Source: Elephas maximus indicus
Taxonomy: Eukaryota; Chordata; Mammalia; Proboscidea; Elephantidae
DNA: 64,000 nt
NCBI RefSeq assembly: GCF_024166365.1
Contig: NC_064828.1
Location: 53,485,254-53,549,253 of the forward strand
Direction of reading: 5' to 3'
The translations under genes were made by a program, and so were the position numbers. Below, piece after piece: positions 24,292 through 34,400 of this stretch. How positions within the stretch are numbered: the stretch's first letter is position 1; each line of letters begins with the position of its first letter. The notes below the pieces were generated by a model. It ran no database searches. It was not told the origin of the DNA and saw only the letters and a program-made list of their open reading frames with translations.

Positions 24292-24450
24292 GGAAACCCT
24301 GGTGGCGTAGTGGTTAAGTGCTACGGCTGTTAACCAAGGGGTCGGCAGTTCAAATCCGTCAGGCGCGCCTTGGAAACTCTATGGGGCAGTTCTACTCCAT
24401 CCTATAGGGTCACTCTGAGTCGGAATTGACTCGACGGCACTGGGTTTTTG
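24292..24450 (+). mobile_element. AfroSINE, short form, near consensus
   Basis: The copy runs from GGAAACCCTGGTGGCGTAGTGG to TTGACTCGACGGCACTGGG. It retains most CpGs (AGTCGGAATTGACTCGACGG), which suggests a recent insertion. It lies inside a TA-rich tract. Confidence 0.93.
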
Positions 24451-24465
24451 GGATCTAGATAGCTT

Positions 24466-24497
<32 letters not shown>

Positions 24498-24521
24498 CAT
24501 TATCATTTGCAAAACTTACTT

Positions 24522-24966
24522 AAGCCATGGTATTTTCAATTGCCTCATATGCATGTGGAAACTGAACAGTGAATAAGGAAGGGCGAAGAAGAATTGATGC
24601 CTTCGAATTATGGTGTTGGCGAAGAATAATGAATATACCAAGGACTGCCAGAAGAATGAATAAATCTATCTTGGAAGAAGTACAGCCAGTATGCTTCTTA
24701 GAAGCAAGGGTGGAGAAACTCCATCTCACATACTTTGGACATGTTATCAGGATGGACCACTCCCTGGAAGACATTATGCTTAGTAAAATAGAGGGTCAGT
24801 GAATAAAGGGAGATCCTCAATGAGATGGATTGACACAGAGGGTGCAATAACGGTCTCAAACATAGCAACGACTGTGAGGATGGCACAGGATTGGGCAGTT
24901 TGTTTGTTCTGTTGTACATAGGGTCTGTATGGGTCGGAGCTGCCTGGATAGCACCTAACAACTGGG
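24522..24966 (+). mobile_element. RTE/BovB-type LINE fragment (ORF C-terminus and 3' end)
   Basis: Bases 24569-24802 encode RIDAFELWCWRRIMNIPRTA, SILEEVQP, LEARVEKLHLTYFGHV and the MLSK region. These are the conserved C-terminal blocks of RTE/BovB LINE polyproteins. The end shows the element's 3' signature (GGGTCTGTATGGGTCGGA, then GCACCTAACAAC). It is 5'-truncated and the frame closes early at 24802. The same blocks recur at 28741, 43420, 49677 and 55828. Confidence 0.85.
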
Positions 24967-24977
24967 CAATAATCACG

Positions 24978-25225
24978 GATAGTTCTCCAGTCTCAACTGG
25001 TCTAGTAAGTCTGTTTTTTGTTTTTGTTTAGAAATTCGAGCTCCTGTTCCATATTTTTTTCTCATTTTATCAGAGTCTATCTAATGTGGCCCTGATCAAA
25101 ACAGTCAGTAGTGGCAGCCGGACACCATCTAAGCCTTCCGGACACCATCTAAGTCTTCTGGTCTCAGGGTAGATGTGACCGTGGTTCTTGTAAACTGTTA
25201 GTCTTGTAAACTATTCGGTTTCTGG
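24978..25225 (-). mobile_element. L1 3'-UTR fragment
   Basis: Read antisense, it matches the L1 3'-UTR blocks seen elsewhere in this window (the CAGCCGGACACCATCTAAG and TTCTGGTCTCAGGGT parts correspond to the AGAACTAG...CCGG...GACC blocks near 42830-42960). A 20-bp unit is tandemly duplicated at 25118-25157. Confidence 0.6.
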
Positions 25226-25489
25226 TGATAAAAACAGAAAATTTTCCTTTTAAAGCATTGATGTGATTGCTGCCCACTCTTCTAGTTTCGTCTACAATAT
25301 TCTCTCCTCCAACTCACAAGCTGCATTCATTCAAATTATTTTTAGTTTTTCAAGAACCATGGCCATTTGAATTTCTCTCTCTCTTTTTTCCTACCTCAGC
25401 CTAGCATTTCCTTTCTATTCCTGACTACCTGGACACCTCTTTCCCTGTGAACCATCCTCGCATCTCATGCATAGACTATACTAGCCCTG

Positions 25490-25942
25490 TGTCTTACTTT
25501 CCTGGGTCTGCTGAACAAAATACCACAAAGAGGGTGGCTTTAAAGAACAGAGAAGGATTTTCTCACAGCTCTGGAGGCTAGAAGTACAAATTCAGGGCAT
25601 TGGCAGGGCTATGTTTGCTTTCTGTCAGCTTAGGGGTAGATTACGCCTTGTCTCCTTTAGTTTCTGGTAGCCCCAGGAGTTTCTTGCTATCCCTTGGCTT
25701 GTAGATGAATCTTCACGTGCTGTCTTTATTCCATGTTTTCCTCTTATTCTGTGTTGTCCTCCTCTTTTATAAAACAGGAGTCATAGAGGATTAGGACCTA
25801 CTCTGGTATGACCTCGTTAACCTAATGGATAACATCTGAAAATGAAAATCCTATTTCCCTAAACAAGGTCACACTCACAGGTACAGAGGTTAGGATTTCA
25901 ACATATCTTTTTTGGGGGGGAGCACATTTAGTTTGTAATATC
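25490..25942 (-). mobile_element. MLT1-type LTR
   Basis: The antisense LTR has, in order, TACCACAAAGAGGGTGGCTTT, TTTTCTCACAGCTCTGGAGGC, GGCTTGTAGATGAATC, CACTCACAGGTACAGAGG, and TTTTTTGGGGGGAGCACA. This is the classic order of an MLT1 LTR on the minus strand. Both ends are decayed. It is older than the MaLR LTRs at 5.1 and 17.9 kb, judging by divergence. Confidence 0.75.
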
Positions 25943-27172
25943 CTCCCTCATTTGTGCCAGCACTGAATCCTGTGTATAGCTTTATTATACACAATTTTTT
26001 ATTTGTAAATCCTTCCTTTACATGTATATTTACATGTGCATTTTCTAGCTAGACTACATGAATTCTTTGAAGCCCAGGTATTAAAAAAAAAGGTAGGTCT
26101 TATTCATGTTTATATTCTCAGGAGAGAATATCACATGAGAAAATTACAAATCGTTCCATATTTCCAAAATGATTAAATCTGCATGTACAGTCATGTAAGT
26201 GGTTGTTGAAAATCTGTACTTAAAAGTATTAAGATGCTGTGGAGAGGAGAGTTTCTGCCCCACTTAGGAGATACTACTGGTCATCTCTGAGTCTCACCTG
26301 CAGAGAATTTGTTCTGTAACTCTCACTCTGATATTAAAAGACAGCCATATCTTTACTAGTCTTATAATTGATCCAAGAATTAAAGCTTTGGTGATGAACA
26401 GAACACCTGCCACCTGCAGTTTCATTCTCTCCAGAGGGACAACTAGTTATACAATGCAGATATACAACAAGAATATGCCAATGATTGTAGTCTGATCCCA
26501 TCTGAGCTCACAAAGGCTGCATTTGACTGCCAACATAACTTCCTTGCAATGATGGATCAATGGCAAGAAATGGAAATTGAGCTTAAATTGCATACGAAAT
26601 CAGGGACGCATAATAAGAAAACACAAGTGTTCTGTCCCTTTCGACACAAAGCTTAATATGCTACAAGAAGTTGATAACACTTCCCACTGTTTCTGCAATA
26701 TAGGAAATCTTAAAAAAAAAACCCACCTTGGCTTCAGCTAGTAAAGGTTATTACTTCAAAGTGTGGATATTAACAGGTGATTCTCATATACAAAAAATGT
26801 TGGTGGAAACTGTGATATTGTGGGCAGAGGCCCCAAATGCCCAACAGCTAACTGCTGTCTCTTAGAAGATGGCTCTTGTTAGTTTCCAGGAAAAAAAATC
26901 ATAGTATAGTATTCAGAGACATGGGAGTTTAAGCTTACTTTCTATTAATGAGCAGAGGAAATAAGTAACCTTTGTTTTGAGAGATTATGTTTTTAAGTGT
27001 CTTCTTAGTGCTACTGAAAATGGAATACTCTGCTGTTGGAATCTGCTCAGTTGTGCATTGGATTGGACTGCAAAATTAATTATTAGACTTGTGGAGCTTG
27101 ATCCCAATTCAGAGAAAAAAAACATTGCTATAATCTCTTGCTCTCCAAAAGATTAAAATTTGTTTAAATTGA
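25943..27172. other. Unassigned DNA
   Basis: No named repeat and no coding motif is found. Bases ~26230-26720 have balanced composition and no recognised repeat. Confidence 0.35.
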
Positions 27173-27376
27173 AACCCAGAATCACTGGTGGCGCAGTGAT
27201 TAAGTGCTCGGTTACTAACCAAAAGGTTGGCAGTTTGAACCCACCAGCAGCTCCACAGGAGAAAGACATGGCAGTCTGCTTCTATAAATATTTACAGCCT
27301 TGGAAAGCGTATGGGGTAGCTCTATTCTGCCCTGTAGGGTAACTATGATTCAGAATCAACTCGACAGCAACAGGTT
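27173..27376 (+). mobile_element. AfroSINE, long form
   Basis: The copy contains TCACTGGTGGCGCAGTG and GGCAGTTTGAACCCACCAGC (B box). The insert is GAGAAAGACATGGCAGTCTGC and the end is AATCAACTCGACAGCAACAG. It is moderately diverged. Confidence 0.9.
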
Positions 27377-27839
27377 AAGCTAAGTCCATTTTGTATTCAA
27401 ATAATATTTCCAGAGAGAAAACACTGGGGAGTATTTGTTCCTGAGATATCTGTGAATCATTCACCTCAGAAGCTTACCACGGGCAGAACATATCACAGAT
27501 TTTACTTATAAAAATCACAGAACTTATTAACATTTACTCCAAAGTCTCTGGAAGAAAAATCCACCAAAAAACAAATGGTTAATCACAGAAGAAAGTGGTC
27601 CAACAACCCCATTTTATTTCACAAATGAAAGCTGAGGCAATAGTAGGACTAAAAATTGAATAAACCTTTGGGTGATGACTGGTACTATTACCTTAACAGA
27701 AAATATACCTGCAATTAGTGAGCTTGTTCCTGCTGTAGCCCGTACTCTGCCATCTGCTTTTCTATGCTCCATGTTTGCAAGTTCATGGCTGCTATCCAAA
27801 AAAAAAGTGATTCAAATAAAGAAAACTATTTAATTTGGT
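27377..27839. other. Unassigned DNA
   Basis: No gene or named repeat is recognised between a SINE and an LTR fragment. Confidence 0.35.
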
Positions 27840-28074
27840 ACAATATGTTGTTAATTGAATTGTGTTGCCAAAAAACATGTGTTGAAATCCTAACCCCTGT
27901 ACCTGTAACCATGACCTTGTTTGAAAATATTTTCTTCTGTTATGTTAATCTCTAGGACCATGCTCTGAATTCAGACTTCTAGCCTCTTGAACTGTGATAA
28001 AATAAATTTCTATTCTTCAAAGCCACCCACTTGTGGTATCTTTTGTTATGTGAGCACTAGATGACTAAGACAAA
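27840..28074 (+). mobile_element. MLT1/MaLR-like LTR, internally deleted
   Basis: The sense copy begins with GAATTGTGTTGCCAAAAAAC, CATGTGTTGAAATCCTAACC and CCTGTACCTGTAACCATGACC. It ends with AAATAAATTTCTATTCTTCA, CCACCCACTTGTGGTATC and GCACTAGATGACTAAGACA. The middle is shorter than in a full LTR. The sense orientation shows the AATAAA signal. Confidence 0.75.
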
Positions 28075-28740
28075 ACATGATACAGATTTTGGAAAAGACA
28101 CTGACAATCAGCTGTGTAAAACTGAGGAAAAAGAATAAAAATATTTGAGGAAAATAGAGTACAGCTGGAAAACTATTCTTTAAGCTTTGGTAATGAGGGT
28201 GGGTTTATATCCCCAAAACATTAAGTTTAATGTTATTTCTAATATGAAAAATGAAAAAGTAAATTTAGGAATCAGAAGGTAGGAAAATAGAAGTATAAAA
28301 GGAAAGAATTGAACACGGGATACAATCACATGTAAAAACAAATAAAATTAATTTTATAAAGATTATCACAAATTTAATTTGAATTGGAAAATCAAAGAAA
28401 ACTTCTGAGAAATATCATATTGACAGTAAAAGGAAAGGTATGTCAAAATATTTAAATATTAATCCCATTTTAAATTAGTGAATCCTGAGTTGGAGGTTAT
28501 AGAAAAACAAAAAGATGCTAAGTTCTTTGTCCATGTCAAGAGAAATCAAATGATATAATTTTTCCATCCTTTCAGAATTAAGAAAAGTATATAATAAAAA
28601 ATGAATTTGGTTCCTTACAGATAATCACCCCTTTATAATCACGAGCAAATACAAGATAAAATTCAACTTGGTTCATATGAAAAATAAAAATGAAAATTAC
28701 CAGAATGCATGAAGTATAAAAAAGAGCATAGTATTTCAAA
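28075..28740. other. Unassigned AT-rich DNA
   Basis: Very AT-rich with no gene or repeat recognised. Confidence 0.35.
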
Positions 28741-29218
28741 ACGTTGTTGTTGTTGTTAGGTGCCGTCAAGTCGGTTCCGACTCATAGCGACCCTATGCAC
28801 AACAGAACGAAACACTGCCCGGTCCTGAGCCATCCTTACAATCCTTGTTATGCTTGAGCTCGCTGTTGCAGCCATTGTGTCAATCCACCTCATTGAGGGT
28901 CTTCCTCTTTTCCACTGACCTGTACTCTGCCAAGCATGATGTCCTTCTCCAGGGACTGATCCCTACTGACAACATGTCCAAAATATGTAAGATGCAGTCT
29001 CGCCATCCTTGCCTCTAAGGAGCACTCTGGCTGCACTTCTTCCAAGACAGATTTGTTCGTTCTTTTGGCAGTCCATGGTATATTCAATATTCTTCACCAA
29101 CACCACAATTCAAAGGCATCAACTCTTCTTCGGTCTTCCTTATTCATTGTCTAGCTTTCACATGCATATAATGTGATTGAAAATACCATGGCTTGGGTCA
29201 GGCACACCTTAGTCTTAA
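28741..29218 (-). mobile_element. RTE/BovB-type LINE fragment
   Basis: The antisense fragment starts at its (AAC)n tail (GTTGTTGTTGTTGTTAGGTGCC). The minus strand of 28890-29087 encodes MNIPWTAKRTNKSVLEEVQP, ECSLEARMARLHLTYFGHV and EKDIMLG, the RTE polyprotein C-terminus. The 3' UTR and 3' end are well kept and contain the GTCGGTTCCGACTCATAG segment shared with the SINE tail. Confidence 0.87.
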
Positions 29219-29325
29219 GTTATATAAATTAATTTAATTTCATAAGAGAGAAAGCTTTGAGGTTAAGGTGAGACCATGCATTCAAATGTATGCTATTTAC
29301 AGTCATTCACTTAGAACAAATAATC

Positions 29326-29537
29326 AAAACCAAAAACCAAACCCACTGTCGCTGAGTCGATTCTGACTCATAGCAACCTTGCAGGACAGAGTGGAACTGC
29401 GCCACAGAGTTTGCAGAGTTATGACTCTTTACAGAAGCAGACTGCCACAACTTTCTCTTGCAGAACAGCTGGTAGGTTTGAGCTACCAACCTTTCAGTTA
29501 GCAGCCAGGCGTTTAAGCATTGCACCACCAGGGCTCC
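29326..29537 (-). mobile_element. AfroSINE, long form
   Basis: The antisense copy runs from AACCAAAAACCAAACCCAC to GCACCACCAGGGCTCC. The insert is present (TGACTCTTTACAGAAGCAG). Confidence 0.92.
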
Positions 29538-30406
29538 TCAAAAAGGAATGTAGAATAGTTAAAAATAAAGGATGACAAAGATATGTCTGGTAAATTCACC
29601 TCAAAATTGAACAGGGGCAGCGATATCAACTGCAAATAAAAAGTAATTTAAGGAAGAAAGCTTTTCTGTATATTATTCTAAACAGATTAACAATCCTATA
29701 TATCCAAATGTACAATTTCATGCCCCAAAGCTTCTTAGTTCTCTATCAATTTGTAATTCTCTTCTCCTCAACCGATCTGATTGGAACGTTTATTTTTAAC
29801 TAAACTCAGTTCAAAAATCACATCTTATAAATTCTTTTTCATAAGGAATCTACCCTTATCAAACCTTCCAGACTTCCCAGTGACAAATTGAATATGTTCT
29901 CGGTTGCATCATCTACATATGATTATTAAAGTTCTTATTATTCTGTAAAATGTCTATTTATCTTCCAATTTATCCAAATAGGTTATGAGTTCCTTAAAGT
30001 TAAGATACCACGCCTTACTCATATTTGTGGCAGAGACGAGCTAATCATTCACCAGACCTATTTTCTCCTGGGCACTCTATTAGTCAATATTTTTGGCCCT
30101 TCTTTCACTGGGGTGTAGCCATAAGTTCTCACTAATGAGATGTGAAATGCACACTTTCAAGGCCTTGCTCATACAAAGTTTTCAGCTGGCATTCTCTATG
30201 CTGTTTCCCCTTCTCCTGGCTTGATGCATATGATAATGTTGACTTAAATGCTGGAAAGAGTCAGTTTCCACAAATCATCACTATGAGGGATTGCATCCTT
30301 CAGATTCCAAACAAAGTTTTGGACTTCTCATTAGAAAAAAAATAAACATAAACTTCTATGTATTAAGCTACCGAGAATTTGTGGTTCACCTCCTACAGTG
30401 GCGGAA
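29538..30406. other. Unassigned DNA
   Basis: No gene, RNA or named repeat is recognised. Confidence 0.35.
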
Positions 30407-30564
30407 CCAAAAAAAAAAAAAATCTGTTGTAGTAGAGTTTGACTCATAGTAACCCTATAGGACAGAGTAGAATGCCCCATAGGTTTCCAAGCAGCAGCAG
30501 GTAGATTCAAGCTGCTGTCCTTTTGGTTAGCAGCCAAACTTTTAATCCGTATGCCACAGTGGCT
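30407..30564 (-). mobile_element. AfroSINE, short form
   Basis: The antisense copy has an A-run at its left (30409-30421), CATAGTAACCCTATAGGAC in the body, and a diverged head ending GCCACAGTGGCT. Confidence 0.8.
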
Positions 30565-30565
30565 T

Positions 30566-30635
30566 GTTGATGTTGTTATTGTTAGGTGTCATTGAGTTGT
30601 CTTCAGATTCATGGAGACCCTACACAATTTGATGC
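30566..30635 (-). mobile_element. RTE 3'-end scrap
   Basis: GTTGTTATTGTTAGGTGTCATTGAG followed by CATGGAGACCCTACACAA matches the antisense RTE 3' end. It is too short to say more. Confidence 0.5.
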
Positions 30636-30904
30636 TAACTTTGTGTCCTTAATATGTGGCACTTTGGAACATCTCAATAGTAGTTGCTGAATAAATAATA
30701 TGTCAAAGTAACAACTTACACCTCCAAAGAATATAATACAGCTCTTTTCAACCATCCAACATGGTCTTCTTGTTCTAATAATCTGAAACGTGATAAACTA
30801 TTGGTTTACTCCAGAATCTCACGAGAACGTTAGCTTCAATATTTTCATTGTATCTAGGGGAAAAAAATGAGCTGAAATAGTTTCTAATATAATTTTTGAG
30901 GCAG

Positions 30905-31140
30905 TATATAAATACCCAATTAATTAGATATTTTATTGAAGCAATGAAGGACAAGGCCCATATGTTTAAAAATGTGTTTCAATTAATTTAAACATTTTTT
31001 ATCTTAAGAAAAAAGCATAAGCATGCTTTATATACTAAAAATTTTCATAACGTGATGGAATTGGATGGATTGGCCAATGGTATACTTTGTTATCTGTTAA
31101 GAGAGGATATAGGTACAGCACAGTGACTTATTTTTCTTAA
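30905..31140 (+). repeat. Local direct duplication, copy 1
   Basis: This segment aligns along its length with 32208-32455, about 1.3 kb downstream in the same orientation. Shared blocks include a TTAATT...TTAT stretch, AAGGCCCATATGTTTA-like, TAATTTAAACA, TTTTTATCTT, AGCATAAGCAT-like, and the identical GGATGGATTGGCCAATGGTA. It has no terminal features of a known transposon and no long open frame. It may be an old local duplication or two copies of an unclassified repeat. Confidence 0.7.
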
Positions 31141-32207
31141 TAAAATATTTTACTTTTTGTAAAACTAGGAAAAATCATTTCATTGATAACATACCCTGTG
31201 TTATAAATCCCTATTAAAAATGAACTCAAATAGGAATCCCTATAAAATCCCTGTCAGCTGAAGCTAGAATATGAGTGGTTCTTGACTTGGAAGAACACTT
31301 ATTAAGTTTTATAACACTCATAATTCCTTGAATTATTAGAGAATGTATTATATCACTGCTGTATCCAAATTACTTTCCCTTGTACAGTAATATTTCATTG
31401 CCAAAAGTGTAATGGCATGTTTTTAATGAAATGTATCTAATTGTAATATGTATGTATTATTGTTATTAAATGCGTATATATTTATATGTGAAATGTGTTG
31501 ATTGTAGTTTCTATGAAGTTTCTATGTATAGAATATACAAAAATTTTTTTTGTATTTGTTTTCCCTGTAATACAGTAACTATTATCATGATGTCTCATAC
31601 ACATTAAAAGACTGTACTAGCAATTGTCTAACCCATATATTTTTACTATCAACTTCAAATTTTCATTATTTGACTCATATTCATTGAGATGTGGTGGTAA
31701 AGGTAAGGAAGTGAGGAGGGATATAAAGCAAAGATCATCAGAAATAGTGTGTTTCCATACATATATGGGTAATGAAAGCGGAAATGTGAGTGATACCAGA
31801 GGCAGAGAACAGAATTGAATATGTCAAGAGTCAGGAATGCTGAGATCAAGGCACAAGAAAAAGGCTTTAGAGAGGAATAAGAATATTTTGACCTGTGATA
31901 CTGAAAGGAAACGAGGCTAGATGTAAATACAAAACTATTTCATCGCTGAGAAGGTAAATGGGCCTTCCATTTAGTCAAGTAGGATATCACATCATTTAGA
32001 GATAGATATAGAAAAAGGGAAGGAAGACCATTCAGGAACTCAAAAATATAAAGGCAGAAAAGCAAGCTGTTTAAAACAGATTATAAGGGGGATGGTCTGG
32101 ATCAGGAAGGGACCCTGTAGTTGTCAGTTGAAAAAATCTGAATTAGATCAAAAAGAGATAACTGGATTCAAGCTAAGAACGTTACCAATGCACATCATTT
32201 TTGGAGT
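31141..32207. other. Unassigned DNA between duplicated segments
   Basis: No gene and no named repeat is recognised. Bases 31690-32190 are purine-rich and contain phrases reminiscent of an old interspersed repeat. The 64-residue open frames on both strands near 31650-31850 lack motifs. Confidence 0.35.
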
Positions 32208-32455
32208 AGTGTACAGATAGACACCTACTTAATTAAGTATGTTACTAAAGTAATAAAAAATGAGGCCCATTATATGTTTAGAAATATGAGTCAAATAATT
32301 TAAACACTTTTTATCTTGAGAAATAAGTATAAGCATATTTGATCTACTTAAAATGTTCACGGTATGATGGAAGTGGATGGATTGGCCAATGGTATTCTTT
32401 GTAATCTACTAAGAGAGGTTATGAGTTGAACACAGACATGATTCTCATATTTAAG
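32208..32455 (+). repeat. Local direct duplication, copy 2
   Basis: This is the downstream partner of 30905-31140. The best-kept core lies at 32375-32394 and includes an inverted CCAAT motif inside a TTGGCCAA palindrome. Substitutions and small indels are spread evenly, so the duplication is not recent. Confidence 0.7.
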
Positions 32456-32969
32456 GAGAGACTATGAAGTAGAAGAGATATTTACACCCATATACAGAAG
32501 AGATAAAAGATCAAAGGGCAGTAATGAGTTATTACTTGCATGCTTAATATACCTGGGGCTTGTAGGCACTATATATATGGTAAAAACTGTGTCATAGGAA
32601 AACCAAATGGTGAAAGTATCAAACCAACATTGTGACTGTGATCTTTCAAAAGCTTAGACAGGCCCTAGCTTAGGGGAATTGCATCCCTTCTTAGAAATCA
32701 GACTTTAGAGTGAATCACTGTTGAAACCCAGACAAATGACTCAACGTCTGATATGATTCGCTGTTTACTATGTCTGCCTGGAAGCAGGGCCTCTAAATTT
32801 TACTTGTACTTTGAAGGAAGAAATTAGCTCTGTTTAAAACCATAACAAAGTTGTAGTTAACAGATAAATACCAATTCTGCTAGTCAGCATGGGACACAAC
32901 AGATAGAAAAAGAAATGTTGTTAAGGTATTGCTAATGGTATAATAATTGAAGTAAGCATGGACTGTATG
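32456..32969. other. Unassigned DNA
   Basis: No gene or named repeat is recognised. Confidence 0.35.
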
Positions 32970-33246
32970 CAGCAGATTGTATTGTTGTTTAAAATATTTT
33001 CTGCCCCTCTCCAGATGGAGTGATTTTATATCCCTGGCCCACTGACATCAAGCTTAATTATGTGTCCTGCTTTGGACACTGAAAGTGAATAGAAGCGAGG
33101 TATGAGAGTCATCACAAGGTTCTGCTGTGAAGACAACGTGGGGAAGGGCATCAACATGTAGCATGAGAAAGAAATACATGTTAGTATTTTAAGTCACTGA
33201 GATTTGGGGGTTATTTTTTACTGCAACATAACTTAGCTTATGCAAT
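32970..33246 (+). mobile_element. MaLR/ERVL-like LTR relic
   Basis: TGTGTCCTGCTTTGGACACTG, GAAAGTGAATAGAAGCGAGG, GTAGCATGAGAAAGAAATACAT, TTTTAAGTCACTGAGATTTGGGGG and CTGCAACATAACTTAGC occur in the order of an old sense-oriented mammalian LTR. Termini are lost. Confidence 0.5.
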
Positions 33247-33908
33247 ATCGTGTATCACTTGTTGCTACTCAGCTCTGAAAACGACCCCATACCAGCTCAC
33301 CTTATGAATAAAAGAACTTAAAAAAAAAAAAAGTTAAAGCTTTCTGTCAAGCACCTTTTCTTACCAAAAATATGGAGTAGCTTGCAAAAAAGAATTATTT
33401 ACAGGATGAAAGGAAATAAATGCATTTGCAAATGAAACACAAGCATAATGACCCTTATTGAAGGGCAAAGAGAGTGATATCCTGGAATTCACACAGTATG
33501 ACAGGAAAAATTAAGTGGAAATGGATATATGGAGTGGGAGGGAGTAATAATTCAATAATTTTTATAAAACTGGTTGTGTATTCCCGTTTGTTATTCATTT
33601 ATCAATGGAGTCTAGATTTAGTTCATTTTTTTCTTGCTCTATATGCTCATTCAATAACATAGAAGATTTAACTACTTAACTCATAAATGAATGATTCTCA
33701 AAACTATTTTCTCACCTCAAAACCCTCCCCTAAGTTTAAAATCTGTATAACTAACCACTAGATATTCCATAAAATAGTCCAAAAGTACCTTCCCATATTT
33801 CACCTGGATAAATGGTTATAGAATTCTTTCAAACCTAGATTCAAAACCCAGGAGTTGATCTAGACACATCTCCATTCTATTAATTGGTTAATAAGTCCAT
33901 TAAGAAAA
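33247..33908. other. Unassigned DNA
   Basis: No gene or named repeat is recognised. An A-run lies at ~33321-33332. Confidence 0.35.
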
Positions 33909-34058
33909 CAAAAACCAAACCCGCAGCTGTTGAGTCAATTTCAACTCACAGTGACCCTGTAAGACAGAGTAGAACTGCCCCATAGGGTTTTCAAGGAGCA
34001 CCTGGTGGATTCAAACTGCTGACCTTTTGGTTAGTAACCATAGCTCTTAACCACTACT
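33909..34058 (-). mobile_element. AfroSINE, short form, head truncated
   Basis: The antisense copy runs from AAAACCAAACCCGCAGCTG to AGCTCTTAACCACTACT. The terminal CACCAGGG head is missing. Confidence 0.88.
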
Positions 34059-34079
34059 CATTAGATTATATTTTTTTAA

Positions 34080-34400
34080 CCTTTCTTCAATTAGAGGGCC
34101 TCTTACCCATATTCCTCATTGTCTCACCTGGATTGTTACAATCATATCTTAGTTACTTTGCTTCCAGGCTCACTACATGCATATCAGTACTCAACACTAT
34201 CATTTTAGAGATCTATCTGAAAATGGAAATTTGACCGTAAGTGCATTTTTTGTAAGTCTTTATCAAATCTCCATTTGCTAAAGAATGTGCTCAAATTTTG
34301 TAGTGCATAATTCAGGCTCTTCATGTTCATCTCTAATTTCTTCTCTGATATATTTTTCTACCACTTGATTCATAAACCCTACACCCAAAGCTTATTGATC
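34080..34400 (+). repeat. L2 LINE 3'-UTR relic
   Basis: TCTCACCTGGATTGTTACAATC, TTTGCTTCCAGGCTCACTAC and an eroded CTCAAATTT...TTCATGTTC region follow the order of mammalian L2 3' sequence. It is heavily diverged. Confidence 0.45.

Noticed and set aside
23336..24495. CRISPR-like regular repeats
   Set aside because: The repeats are simple TA/CA microsatellites and dispersed SINEs. There are no spacers or cas genes, and the DNA is mammalian.
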